Shown one piece after another: positions 32,269 through 41,493 of a DNA stretch of 64,000 bases (its first letter is position 1; each line of letters begins with the position of its first letter). The position numbers were made by a program, and so were the translations under genes. Source of the stretch: Tatumella sp. JGM118 (lineage in GTDB: Bacteria > Pseudomonadota > Gammaproteobacteria > Enterobacterales > Enterobacteriaceae). The DNA is taken from assembly GCF_018257515.1 (NCBI RefSeq), contig NZ_JAERJR010000003.1, positions 150,090-214,089 on the forward strand. Direction: 5' to 3'. The notes under the pieces were generated by a model. It was not told where the DNA came from and ran no database searches. It saw only the letters and a list, made by a program, of their open reading frames with translations.

Positions 32269-32853
32269 ATGACTGCGATACAGCGCGACAAACTTTCCGC
32301 CCATGACAAACTGATCAATGCGGCCCGTGTGCTGTTTTATAACTACGGGATCACCGCTACCGGGATTGATGCCATCGTAAAACGAGCCGGGGTAGCGAAA
32401 AAAAGTCTGTATAACAATTTCAGTTCAAAAGACGAACTGATTGCCGTCTATCTGACGGTACGGCATCAGGAGTGGCTGGATCTCTATCAGAAAAGGGCGG
32501 CGCGGGTCACCAACCCGCGGGAGGGAGTGATGGCGGTGTTTGACGCGTATGCGGATCATGCCGGGGTGGCTTATGAAGCCGGGTTCCGCGGCTGTGGACT
32601 GCTGAACGCAGCCGCCGAACTGCCCGCCGGCGCGCCCGGCCGGCAGGCTATCCGCCAGCATAAAGAGGAAGTGGAAGCAATACTGAACAGCCACCTTTGC
32701 CAGCTTGTTTCAGACCCGCAGCGCTGTCGTCTGCTGGCCCGCCATCTGGCTTTTCTGCTGGAGGGCAGTGCCTCCCGTGCCGGCCTGGAAGGTAACGGTG
32801 ACTGTGTTCGTCAGGCGGGATCGATGGCGAAAGCCTTAATGGAGGCCTTATGA
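32269..32853 (+). CDS. TetR/AcrR-family transcriptional regulator
   Basis: A 194-residue one-component regulator. The N-terminal HTH region is KLINAARVLFYNYGITATGI through GVAKKSLYNNFSSKDELI (about 14-57), followed by a variable ligand-binding domain. The stop overlaps the start of the EamA transporter (ATGA), so the two are translationally coupled. It probably represses both from the palindrome just upstream. The ligand is unknown. The pair has no counterpart at this site in E. coli. Confidence 0.88.
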   Translation: MTAIQRDKLSAHDKLINAARVLFYNYGITATGIDAIVKRAGVAKKSLYNNFSSKDELIAVYLTVRHQEWLDLYQKRAARVTNPREGVMAVFDAYADHAGVAYEAGFRGCGLLNAAAELPAGAPGRQAIRQHKEEVEAILNSHLCQLVSDPQRCRLLARHLAFLLEGSASRAGLEGNGDCVRQAGSMAKALMEAL

Positions 32854-33794
32854 GCCAGTCCGATACCCGCACTCTGCCGGGGATAATGGCCGTCCTGATG
32901 GCTGCGATTCTGTGGGGCACGACCGGAACCGCGGCCACTTTCGCCACCGGTGTCAGCCCGCTGGCGATTGGTTCCGTCGCCATGGGGACCGGGGGGCTGC
33001 TGCAGGCCCTGATCGCATTACGTCCGGTACTGCGTCAGCGTCGGCGGATCGCCGGGAACTTCCGCTATTTACTGATCGGCGCTCTGGCTGTGGGTATCTA
33101 TCCGCTGGCCTTTTACACCTCTATGCACAATGCCGGTGTCGCGGCAGGTACGGTCGTCTCCATCGGTTCAGCGCCTCTGCTTTCTGCCCTGATCGAATAC
33201 GGGTTTGATAAGCACCCACTGAGCCGCCAGTGGACCCTCGGTGCCCTGACCGGCGTCGCCGGAATGGTGCTGTTATGTCTCGCAGAAAGCCATGCGGCGT
33301 CCGCAGGTAACGGCCTGCAAATCACGGTCGGGATCCTGCCCGGGCTGGTGGCCGGTTTTACTTATGCTCTCTATTCCTGGTCCGCCCGGCGGATGATGCA
33401 AAACGGGGTCAGCGCCAGCGCAGCCATGGGATCCACCTTTGGTGCCGGTGCCCTGCTGTTGCTGCCGGTATTGCTGTTCACCGGGGCGCCTTTGCTCGAC
33501 AGCCGGATGAACACTGCCGTAGGGGCCTATATGGCGCTGGTCCCGATGTTTATTGGCTACCTTTGCTACGGCTATGGCCTGGCCCGCATCCGGGCCAGTA
33601 CCGCCACCACCCTGACTCTGACGGAACCGGTCGTGGCTGCACTGCTCGCGGTCACTCTGGTCGGTGAACGACTGCCTTTCACTGGCTGGGCCGGGATCGG
33701 ACTGATTCTGCTGTGTCTGCTGATCATCACCTTACCGGTGCAGCGCTGCTCTCTTTTCCGGCCGCGCGTCCCTCCGCGTACCGACCCGTTATAA
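32850..33794 (+). CDS. EamA/DMT-family transporter
   Basis: A 314-residue inner-membrane protein with about ten hydrophobic segments arranged as two EamA repeats (ILWGTTGTAATFATG near the start; VAGFTYALYSWSARRMM at the second repeat). The end of each repeat has the typical EP motif (LTLTEPVVAALLAVTLVGERL). DMT carriers mostly export amino acids, metabolites or drugs; the substrate is not visible. It is co-transcribed with the TetR-type gene. The Arg/Pro-rich C-terminal tail is cytoplasmic. Confidence 0.87.
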   Translation: MSQSDTRTLPGIMAVLMAAILWGTTGTAATFATGVSPLAIGSVAMGTGGLLQALIALRPVLRQRRRIAGNFRYLLIGALAVGIYPLAFYTSMHNAGVAAGTVVSIGSAPLLSALIEYGFDKHPLSRQWTLGALTGVAGMVLLCLAESHAASAGNGLQITVGILPGLVAGFTYALYSWSARRMMQNGVSASAAMGSTFGAGALLLLPVLLFTGAPLLDSRMNTAVGAYMALVPMFIGYLCYGYGLARIRASTATTLTLTEPVVAALLAVTLVGERLPFTGWAGIGLILLCLLIITLPVQRCSLFRPRVPPRTDPL

Positions 33795-33962
33795 GGCCGC
33801 TCTGCGGCCGGAGGGCTGTCTGCTGTACTCTTCCGTGCCACGGGTCAGCAGGCTATCTGATGGCGGACATTCAGCGACAGTGGGTGTGAATATGTCGTGA
33901 AAAAGGCTACACTTGCCGCCTGAATTCCTATGAACACTATGTATTAAAAGAGGCTCATTTCC

Positions 33963-35630
33963 GTGGCTCAATTCGTTTACAGCATGCATCGCGTGGGCAA
34001 AGTCGTCCCGCCGAAGCGTCACATACTGAAAAATATCTCTCTGAGTTTTTTCCCCGGCGCAAAAATCGGGGTTCTCGGTCTTAACGGTGCAGGTAAATCA
34101 ACGCTGTTACGTATCATGGCCGGGATTGATACCGACATTGAAGGTGAGGCCCGCCCGCAGCCTGGCCTGAAAATCGGCTATCTGCCACAGGAACCTCAGC
34201 TGAATCCTGAACACACGGTACGTGAGTCCGTGGAAGAAGCGATGGCTGAAGTTGTCGGCGCCCTGAAACGTCTGGACGAAGTCTATGCGCTCTACGCCGA
34301 GCCGGAGGCTGATTTTGATAAACTGGCCGCCGAGCAGGGACGTCTGGAAGAGATCATCCAGGCGCACGATGGTCACAACATTAATACCCAGTTTGAACGT
34401 GCGGCGGATGCCCTGCGCCTGCCGGACTGGGATGCAAAAATTGCGAACCTCTCCGGGGGTGAACGTCGTCGTGTTGCACTGTGCCGTCTGCTGTTAGAAA
34501 AGCCGGATATGCTGTTGCTGGATGAACCGACGAACCACCTGGATGCAGAGTCTGTCGCCTGGCTGGAACGCTTCCTGCACGACTTTGAAGGTACCGTCGT
34601 TGCGATTACCCATGACCGTTACTTCCTGGACAATGTGGCGGGCTGGATCCTCGAACTGGACCGCGGTGAAGGGATCCCATGGGAAGGTAACTACTCCTCC
34701 TGGCTTGAGCAGAAAGATCAGCGTCTGGCCCAGGAGGCGTCATCTGAAGCCGCCCGCCGTAAGTCAATCGAGAAAGAGCTGGAATGGGTGCGTCAGGGAG
34801 CGAAAGGCCGTCAGTCTAAAGGCAAAGCGCGTCTGGCCCGTTTTGAAGAGCTGAACAGCGTCGATTATCAGAAACGTAACGAAACCAGCGAACTGTTTAT
34901 CCCGCCAGGGGCTCGCCTGGGCGATAAGGTGATCGAAGTTGAACACCTGACGAAAAGCTACGGCGACCGCGTATTGATCGACGATCTCTCTTTCTCTGTA
35001 CCAAAAGGAGCCATTGTCGGGATCATCGGTCCTAACGGTGCCGGTAAATCGACACTGTTCCGTATGCTTTCAGGCCAGGAGCAACCGGATTCCGGCTCTG
35101 TGACCCTGGGCGAGACGGTAAAACTGGCCTCGGTGGATCAGTTCCGTGATGCCATGGATAACAGTAAGACCGTCTGGGAAGAAGTGTCCGGGGGTCAGGA
35201 CATTATGAAGATCGGCAACTTTGAAATGCCAAGCCGTGCCTACGTTGGCCGCTTTAACTTCAAAGGCACCGATCAGGGCAAACGCGTAGGCGAACTGTCC
35301 GGTGGTGAACGTGGCCGTCTGCACCTGGCAAAACTGCTGCAGGTCGGCGGTAACCTGTTGCTGCTGGATGAACCGACCAACGACCTGGACGTGGAAACCC
35401 TGCGTGCGCTGGAAAATGCGCTGCTCGAATTCCCGGGCTGCGCGATGGTTATTTCCCACGACCGTTGGTTCCTTGACCGTATTGCAACTCATATTCTGGA
35501 TTATCAGGATGAAGGGAATGTTGCCTTCTTTGAAGGTAACTTCACCGAATATGAAGAGTACAAAAAACGTACCCTGGGTGCCGATGCACTGGAACCAAAA
35601 CGTATCAAGTACAAGCGTATGACCAAGTAA
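33963..35630 (+). CDS. ettA: Energy-dependent translational throttle protein EttA
   Basis: An ABC-F ATPase that binds the ribosomal E site and gates entry into elongation according to ATP/ADP. Translation starts at GTG (read MAQFVYSMHRVGKVV), giving 555 residues, the E. coli length. Two ATPase domains have Walker A GLNGAGKST and GPNGAGKST, signatures LSGGERRRVALCR and LSGGERGRLHLAK, and Walker B LLLDEPTNHLD and LLLDEPTNDLD. The linker between them carries the arm and P-site tRNA interaction motif. It has no membrane segments. Confidence 0.98.
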   Translation: MAQFVYSMHRVGKVVPPKRHILKNISLSFFPGAKIGVLGLNGAGKSTLLRIMAGIDTDIEGEARPQPGLKIGYLPQEPQLNPEHTVRESVEEAMAEVVGALKRLDEVYALYAEPEADFDKLAAEQGRLEEIIQAHDGHNINTQFERAADALRLPDWDAKIANLSGGERRRVALCRLLLEKPDMLLLDEPTNHLDAESVAWLERFLHDFEGTVVAITHDRYFLDNVAGWILELDRGEGIPWEGNYSSWLEQKDQRLAQEASSEAARRKSIEKELEWVRQGAKGRQSKGKARLARFEELNSVDYQKRNETSELFIPPGARLGDKVIEVEHLTKSYGDRVLIDDLSFSVPKGAIVGIIGPNGAGKSTLFRMLSGQEQPDSGSVTLGETVKLASVDQFRDAMDNSKTVWEEVSGGQDIMKIGNFEMPSRAYVGRFNFKGTDQGKRVGELSGGERGRLHLAKLLQVGGNLLLLDEPTNDLDVETLRALENALLEFPGCAMVISHDRWFLDRIATHILDYQDEGNVAFFEGNFTEYEEYKKRTLGADALEPKRIKYKRMTK

Positions 35631-35647
35631 TTACCGGTTATTCCTGT

Positions 35648-35682
35648 AAAAAAGCCACCGGTGAATGCCGGTGGCTTTTTTT
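35648..35682 (+). terminator. ettA intrinsic terminator
   Basis: AAAGCCACCGG, loop TGAATG, CCGGTGGCTTT followed by T. The leading A run makes it possibly bidirectional. It lies about 20 bases after the ettA stop; nadR ends further right on the other strand. Confidence 0.93.
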
Positions 35683-35838
35683 ACGGGCATGACCCGTCCT
35701 GAAGAGGGTTGACACGTTCCGGACGTAAATCCGGAGAACGTGATGAGGACTGAGTTCAAATGCACCCAACGGGATTATCCTTTATCCCCTAATTCGACCT
35801 CGTTGAGCAGGCGAAAAAGGCGAAATCCCCCCTGCCCT

Positions 35839-37098
35839 TCAGGGTTTACGAATGACCGGGGGCTGTTCTGCCGGATGCTCCAGCATATGCTTCACCAACT
35901 CGATACAACGAAGAAAACGTGAGTCATAATCATCTTCCTCGACCCGGACATAATCGATATTATTCTCTGCCAGCATATCCAGTAACAGACCCTGAAACTC
36001 ACGGCGATCCACCGAACTCCCCAGGCTACGTAAACCATCAGCGACCCAGGGCACATTATTTTCGAGCACGATCACCAAATCGAAGCGGTATTCATCGATC
36101 ATCGCCTGCACAAAGGGATGTCGTCGCCCTTCATATTTAAGACAGAAAGCCTGAGTGGTCACGAAATCCGTATCAATAAAGGCGACCTTGTTTGCATATT
36201 TTACAGCAAAATCAATATATTGTGCCTGACCGAGGGCAATCTTATCGTAATCTGAATATTGCAGTGCAATCTCATCGCCCCCCAGATGTGAGAAGACATA
36301 ATCACGCCCGTATTCCCATGCACTGGTGGTATTGAAGATATTCGCCAGCTTATTCACCAGCGTCGACTTACCGCTGGATTCGCCGCCCAGTAACGCCACC
36401 TTACGCACAAAGAATGGCTTCACTTCGGTAGGAATATATTCCCAGTAGCGGAAAGGATCCTGACGGATTTGCTTACCACTGATATTCATAAAAGAACGGT
36501 CCGGATCCACCAGGACTGATTGTATCGACAGATACTTCTCAAACATCGGCGCATCGGCCGCTTCACTGGTGTATACCCGGTCCGGGGTAATCCCGTGTTC
36601 CGACATGAAGTTGGTCATCCCGCGGCTCCAGACATCCCAGCCATGGGGGTACGGTTCCATTCCTTCTTCGTTAAAGGAATGAATCCGGATATTTTTCTGA
36701 TATTTAAAGGTCTGAAGCAGCCAGCGCAGGCGATCGCTGGTGGTCGGCTGTTCTGACATGGCACTGTTTTCAAACAGCAGACGATCCCGCGGGTCATCGT
36801 GCCCCATGATGATGTGCAACTCATCGACCTGGCTGCAGGCACGCTGGATAAGATAGATATGACCGGTGTGTAGCGGATAAAACTTACCAAAAACTACCCC
36901 GACCGTCTTTTCCCGGCGGGGAAATTCCAGGCCAAGAAAACGGTGTAAGGCTTCCAGTTTACGGGCACTCGGGCTGTTAATTTTTGCATTAATCAGCTGA
37001 CTGAGGTAGCCCTTGGTCATATCACAGGCATCGGCCACTTGTTGCAGTGTATGCCCCTGCTGGCGGATTGCCGTTTTTAAATAATCGTAAGTCGACAT
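35839..37098 (-). CDS. nadR: Trifunctional NAD regulator / NMN adenylyltransferase / nicotinamide riboside kinase
   Basis: NadR senses NAD and represses NAD synthesis genes, and it salvages nicotinamide riboside. All three domains are present. The N-terminal HTH lies at about 15-50 (TLQQVADACDMTKGYLSQLI). The adenylyltransferase motif GKFYPLHTGH is at 71-80. The C-terminal kinase has the P-loop GGESSGKST around 238. Length is 419 (E. coli 410), longer at the C-terminus. It is downstream of serB and radA on the same strand, as in E. coli. Confidence 0.96.
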   Translation of the reverse strand: MSTYDYLKTAIRQQGHTLQQVADACDMTKGYLSQLINAKINSPSARKLEALHRFLGLEFPRREKTVGVVFGKFYPLHTGHIYLIQRACSQVDELHIIMGHDDPRDRLLFENSAMSEQPTTSDRLRWLLQTFKYQKNIRIHSFNEEGMEPYPHGWDVWSRGMTNFMSEHGITPDRVYTSEAADAPMFEKYLSIQSVLVDPDRSFMNISGKQIRQDPFRYWEYIPTEVKPFFVRKVALLGGESSGKSTLVNKLANIFNTTSAWEYGRDYVFSHLGGDEIALQYSDYDKIALGQAQYIDFAVKYANKVAFIDTDFVTTQAFCLKYEGRRHPFVQAMIDEYRFDLVIVLENNVPWVADGLRSLGSSVDRREFQGLLLDMLAENNIDYVRVEEDDYDSRFLRCIELVKHMLEHPAEQPPVIRKP

Positions 37099-37226
37099 TC
37101 AGTGCCTCTTAACTATTCGCAGGCAGAGCGTGTCTGTCACTCTGCTCCGGGGACTGGCGCTGCAGGCTTAACTGCAACACTGAATACTGCAATTGAGCCT
37201 GAAAAAAGGCCGCTGTCTGTCCGGCC

Positions 37227-38612
37227 TCAGGCCAGTTCGTCGAAGATATCCAGCGCATCAGCCAGTTTTTTCACACTATAGACTTTCATCCCTTCCGGCG
37301 GCTTCTTCGGAACATTGGCCGCCGGAACGATCGCTCGCCGGAAGCCATGCTTGGCGGCTTCACTGATCCTTTCCTGGCCGCCAGGGACAGGGCGGATCTC
37401 ACCGGCCAGCCCGACCTCACCAAAGATAACCAGATCCTGAGGCAACGGACGATCGCGCAGGCTGGAAACCAGCGCCAGCAATAACGCCAGGTCAGCACTG
37501 GTTTCGGTCACTTTCACCCCGCCGACCACATTGACAAATACGTCCTGGTCGGCCATTTGCAGGCCACCATGCCGGTGAAGCACCGCCAGTAAAATCGCCA
37601 GCCGGTTCTGTTCCAGACCCACGGCCACCCGTCGCGGGTTCCCCATCATCGAGTGGTCTACCAGCGCCTGAATTTCGACCAGCAAAGGACGCGTCCCTTC
37701 GCGGACTACGACGATTGAACTTCCGGAGGTCACTTCCTCACCGCGGGACAGAAAGATGGCGGAAGGATTACTCACCTCACGCATCCCTTGCCCGGTCATC
37801 GCGAATACACCCAGTTCATTCACCGCACCGAAACGGTTTTTATGACTGCGTAAGGTCCGGAAGCGGGAATCCGCATCACCATCCAGTAATACCGAACAGT
37901 CGATACAGTGTTCAAGCACCTTCGGGCCGGCCAGTGAGCCATCTTTAGTCACATGCCCGACCATAATGATGGCCACGCCCTGCAGTTTGGCAAAACGGGT
38001 CAGATACGCGGCCGTTTCTCTGACCTGCGCGACGCTGCCGGGGGATGACTGAACATCCGCCATATGCATCACCTGGATAGAATCGATCACCATCAGGCCG
38101 GGTTTCTCTTCGCCGGCAATCTGGCAGATTTGCTCAATGCTGGTTTCCGACAGCATATTCAGGTTTTCGGTCGGTAATCCCAGCCGGTGAGCACGCATCG
38201 CTACCTGCTGCAGGGACTCTTCACCGGTCACATACAACGTCTTCATCTGCTCTGACAACTTGCAAAGCGTCTGTAGCAGTAATGTGGATTTTCCGGCGCC
38301 CGGGCTGCCGCCGATCAGGATTGCGCTGCCGGGCACCACGCCGCCGCCTAATACCCGGTCGAACTCGATAAACCCGGTGGAGAAACGTGGCAAGGCCTCC
38401 AGACTGATTTCTGAAAGCTTCTGTACCTTAGACACTCCGGCGCTGCCGGCGTAACCGGATAACCGCTCACTGCGGGCAGCCGCAGGGGTAGAGGCGATAC
38501 GCACCTCGGTAATACTATTCCATGCCTGACAGGCACTGCATTGCCCCTGCCAGCGGGGATAATCAGCGCCACATTCATTACAGACATAGGCACGTTTTGC
38601 CGCTTTGGCCAA
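37227..38612 (-). CDS. radA: DNA repair and recombination protein RadA
   Basis: RadA is a RecA-like DnaB-type helicase that processes recombination intermediates. The zinc finger has Cys11, Cys14, Cys25 and Cys28 (YVCNECGADYPRWQGQCSAC). The P-loop GGSPGAGKST lies near 100. The RadA-specific KNRFG motif is in RSHKNRFGAVNELG. A Lon-protease-like, inactive C-terminal domain follows from about 290. Length is 461 (E. coli 460). It starts 14 bases after serB and is co-transcribed with it. Confidence 0.97.
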   Translation of the reverse strand: MAKAAKRAYVCNECGADYPRWQGQCSACQAWNSITEVRIASTPAAARSERLSGYAGSAGVSKVQKLSEISLEALPRFSTGFIEFDRVLGGGVVPGSAILIGGSPGAGKSTLLLQTLCKLSEQMKTLYVTGEESLQQVAMRAHRLGLPTENLNMLSETSIEQICQIAGEEKPGLMVIDSIQVMHMADVQSSPGSVAQVRETAAYLTRFAKLQGVAIIMVGHVTKDGSLAGPKVLEHCIDCSVLLDGDADSRFRTLRSHKNRFGAVNELGVFAMTGQGMREVSNPSAIFLSRGEEVTSGSSIVVVREGTRPLLVEIQALVDHSMMGNPRRVAVGLEQNRLAILLAVLHRHGGLQMADQDVFVNVVGGVKVTETSADLALLLALVSSLRDRPLPQDLVIFGEVGLAGEIRPVPGGQERISEAAKHGFRRAIVPAANVPKKPPEGMKVYSVKKLADALDIFDELA

Positions 38613-38626
38613 AACTACTCCTCAGC

Positions 38627-39604
38627 TTATCGCTGTTCGTGGATCAAACTACCACTCAGAATACACAACACCCCGAGCAGGGATGCATTACGGATGCTGA
38701 CCCGCGCCTTTTCATTCACCTTCGGCTTGGCATGGTACGCAATGCCTAACCCGGCGGCTTTCATCATCACCAGGTCGTTTGCACCGTCACCGATCGCCAC
38801 CGTCTGCTGTGACGGGATCTCAAAACGTGCGGCCAGTTTTTCCAGCGTCACGGCTTTATATTTCGCATCCACGACCTGACCAATGACCTTACCGGTCAGA
38901 CGCCCGTCAAAGATTTCCAGTTCGTTGGCAGCAACAGCCACCAGGTCCAGTTCATCGCGCAGGTAATCGGCAAAGAAGGTAAAACCGCCGGACGCTATCG
39001 CCACCTTCCAGTCATACTTCTGCAATTCACGCACCAGATAACGTAATCCCGGCATCAGCGGCAACTCATCACGCACCTGTCTGAGGATACCGGCATCGGC
39101 ATCTTTCAGGGCGGCCACCCGCTGGCGCAGGCTTTCTTCAAAATCCAGTTCTCCGCGCATCGCGCGTTCTGTGACTTCCGCGACCTGTTCGCCACACCCT
39201 GCCAGTCTGGCGATTTCATCGATACATTCGATCTCTATCGCGGTGGAATCCATATCCATTACCAGTAACCCGGGGGTTTTCAGATGCGGGAGGTTACCTA
39301 AAGGAACGACATCCAGTCCGCTGTCATGGGCCAGTTTACTGGCTCTTGGTGTCAGCGAACCGGCAAGCCGGATGACCTGAACATCGTCAACAGACCAGCC
39401 ACTGACGATAACCATCGCAGCCCCTAAACGGTGCTGATAATCGGTCAGTCGCTGTTTATCCAGCCCCTGTCCGTAAAGTAACCAGCCGGTACTCCCGGCA
39501 CGATAATCCAGTGGCATCACTTCATCACCACTCAGAGATAAAGGCAGACCCGGCCATTGCGCAACATCCGCAGGCAGATCGCACCAGGTAAGACGGTTCG
39601 GCAT
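38627..39604 (-). CDS. serB: Phosphoserine phosphatase
   Basis: SerB carries out the last step of serine biosynthesis. A HAD-family core starts with the nucleophile motif VMDMDSTAIEIECIDEIA, includes IASGGFTFFADYL and ends with VAIGDGANDLVMMKAAGLGIA. An N-terminal region of about 110 residues resembles the ACT-like domain of E. coli SerB. Length is 325 (E. coli 322). It is divergent from ytjB and followed by radA and nadR. Confidence 0.97.
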   Translation of the reverse strand: MPNRLTWCDLPADVAQWPGLPLSLSGDEVMPLDYRAGSTGWLLYGQGLDKQRLTDYQHRLGAAMVIVSGWSVDDVQVIRLAGSLTPRASKLAHDSGLDVVPLGNLPHLKTPGLLVMDMDSTAIEIECIDEIARLAGCGEQVAEVTERAMRGELDFEESLRQRVAALKDADAGILRQVRDELPLMPGLRYLVRELQKYDWKVAIASGGFTFFADYLRDELDLVAVAANELEIFDGRLTGKVIGQVVDAKYKAVTLEKLAARFEIPSQQTVAIGDGANDLVMMKAAGLGIAYHAKPKVNEKARVSIRNASLLGVLCILSGSLIHEQR

Positions 39605-39723
39605 CAGAACTCCTGTAGGGGGACAACAAAACCACGCAAGAGGCTACCCCGAGTGCAGCTATTCTGGCAACATAAACCATAAGTCATCTCGAATATTCAC
39701 CTCAGGAATGAGATCCGCCGCCC

Positions 39724-40455
39724 ATGGCACAGCAAAAAATAAAGATCAAACTGCACCGGACTGTCATTACGCTGGTCTGTCTGGCATTACTGGTATTACT
39801 GATGCAGGGAGCCTCCTGGTTTAGTCAGAATCACCAGAAAGTTCAGTCAACCCAGGCGGAGGAACTGGCTCAGACCCTTGCCCGGCAGGTCGCTTTTAGT
39901 CTCGAACCGCTAATGGATGACAGCAATGAACACCAGGCGCGTATCGATGCCATTTTAAAACAGCTGACCACCCAAAGCCGTATTCTGGATGCCTCACTCT
40001 ATGACACAACCGGGGCCGTCATCGCAGAAAGCGGGGAGAATATTACCGTGCGTGACCGGCTGGCACTCGATGGCCAGCGGGCCGGCAGTTATTTCAGCCA
40101 CCAGCTGGTCCAGCCCGTCATCGGAAAAAACGGGCCACTGGGTTTTCTGCGCATCACTCTGGACACACACGTGCTGGCGACCGAATCCCGGCAGGTGGAT
40201 AACACCACCAATATCCTGCGACTGATGCTGTTGCTGGCGCTGGCGATCGGTCTGGTGCTGAGCCAGACACTGCTCAGGAACCGGCGGACCCACTGGCAGC
40301 AATCCCCCTTTCTGCTCACGGCCAGCCAGCCCGTCCCGCAGGAGGATCCGGAAGAAAATGCAGAGAAACCCGCAGCACCTGCGCGTCCGGCAGCAAAAAA
40401 ACCGGCCACGCCGCAGCGATACCGGCCACGTAAAAAACGCCCTGCCGGTCGCTGA
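39724..40455 (+). CDS. ytjB: YtjB/SMP family membrane protein
   Basis: This matches E. coli YtjB (Smp, 214 residues), a membrane protein of unknown role divergent from serB. There is one N-terminal hydrophobic segment (VITLVCLALLVLLMQGASWF) and a second near 155-175 (ILRLMLLLALAIGLVLSQTLL). Between them is a periplasmic part with the conserved DRLALDGQRAGSYF. The protein is about 29 residues longer than E. coli because of a C-terminal tail rich in Pro, Ala, Lys and Arg that ends PRKKRPAGR. That tail is probably cytoplasmic and may bind nucleic acid or membrane. Confidence 0.9.
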   Translation: MAQQKIKIKLHRTVITLVCLALLVLLMQGASWFSQNHQKVQSTQAEELAQTLARQVAFSLEPLMDDSNEHQARIDAILKQLTTQSRILDASLYDTTGAVIAESGENITVRDRLALDGQRAGSYFSHQLVQPVIGKNGPLGFLRITLDTHVLATESRQVDNTTNILRLMLLLALAIGLVLSQTLLRNRRTHWQQSPFLLTASQPVPQEDPEENAEKPAAPARPAAKKPATPQRYRPRKKRPAGR

Positions 40456-40466
40456 CCGCCGGCCCC

Positions 40467-40496
40467 GACCGCCGCCGGACGGTTCCGGCGGCGGTC
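40467..40496 (+). terminator. Strong hairpin after ytjB
   Basis: GACCGCCGCCGGA, loop CGGT, TCCGGCGGCGGTC: a perfect 13-bp GC-rich stem 11 bases after the ytjB stop. It lacks a following T run, so it is terminator-like but not canonical. Confidence 0.6.
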
Positions 40497-40690
40497 ACTT
40501 GTCTGCCCTGCGCTGCCTGAGCCAGCCCCACCCCAGTCTTCAGCCTTCTCTTACTCTGACCTCCCCGGACGGCCCTTAGCCGACTGAGTCTGTTTCTCTC
40601 ACCGCCGCTGCCTGCACTTATCTCCGGCACCCTCGCCCGGCGCTTGCTATCCGTCTGCAGTCCGCTGCTAAGCAGCCTGCTTCACCTTAC

Positions 40691-40727
40691 TTCACTAAAA
40701 GTGAATAACTTTTTGCTAAAAAAGTTA
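40691..40727. promoter_or_regulatory. Two abutting inverted repeats before the glyoxalase operon
   Basis: TTCAC-TAAAA-GTGAA (40691-40705) is followed directly by TAACTTTTT and AAAAAGTTA around GCTA (40706-40727). They lie in an AT-rich island within an otherwise GC-rich 470-base interval. A regulator-binding site, perhaps for the LysR protein encoded at the operon's end, is plausible. Further down, CTTTGCGG-GAA-CCGCAAAG (40795-40813) forms another perfect 8-bp hairpin in what would be the leader. Confidence 0.5.
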
Positions 40728-40925
40728 ATACCGTGCACTCCGGTTATCTGCCAGGCTTATCTCATCAGCCACGGGGAAGGAAGGAAACGCATCTCTTTGC
40801 GGGAACCGCAAAGCGGTGTTCGTCGTGCCTTCTCTCCCCCGCCGGGGTGACCGCGCAGAGCCTGAATACTCCTGCGTCGGTACTGATAAACACCCTGTTA
40901 TTCATCAACGATGAGGGAATTGACC

Positions 40926-41453
40926 ATGCCATTATCTGACTTAATTGATAAATACCGGATCAATGCGGGCGATAACCTGCTGGCCGCCGGCTATGTATTC
41001 AATCACACGATGATCCGCGTGAAAGACCTCCCGGTCGCTATTGATTTTTACAGTCGTGTTCTCGGGTTTGTTCCGGTCTATGAGGAACGCTTTGAAGAGG
41101 CAGCATTTACCATTGTTTACCTGGTCCGCCGACCCATTGCAGAAATTCCCCAGGACGACGAGGTTCTCAAAGAGTGGGTATTAAGCCAGCCAGGCGTACT
41201 TGAGCTGACCTGGAACCACGGTACCGAAAAAGACGCCGGATTCAGCTATCACGACGGTAACAGTGACCCGCAGGGGTTTGGCCATCTCTGCGTCACCGTG
41301 CCGGATGTCCGCAAGGCCTGTGAACGCTTTGAGCAGTTATCCGTGCCTTTTCGCAAAAAATTATCTGAAGGCCGGATGAAATACGTCGCGTTTATCAAAG
41401 ACCCTGACGGCTACTGGATTGAGATCCTGCAACCCACCCCGCTTGCAGACTAA
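40926..41453 (+). CDS. Lactoylglutathione lyase, Zn-type (glyoxalase I)
   Basis: The protein isomerises the methylglyoxal-glutathione hemithioacetal to S-lactoylglutathione. I choose the second ATG (MPLSDLIDKY), which has GAGGG eight bases upstream, giving 175 residues. All four metal ligands are visible: His27 (FNHTMI), Glu93 (LELTWNHG), His120 (GFGHLCVTV) and Glu166 (YWIEIL). The long insert WNHGTEKDAGFSYHDGNSDP between ligands two and three is characteristic of the zinc-dependent eukaryotic/Pseudomonas type, unlike the shorter nickel-type GloA of E. coli. It heads an operon with an aldehyde dehydrogenase. Confidence 0.9.
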   Translation: MPLSDLIDKYRINAGDNLLAAGYVFNHTMIRVKDLPVAIDFYSRVLGFVPVYEERFEEAAFTIVYLVRRPIAEIPQDDEVLKEWVLSQPGVLELTWNHGTEKDAGFSYHDGNSDPQGFGHLCVTVPDVRKACERFEQLSVPFRKKLSEGRMKYVAFIKDPDGYWIEILQPTPLAD

Positions 41454-41493
41454 CGTCTTCTTTTTATCTCTGTCCCTAAGCTAAGGAGTGTCT

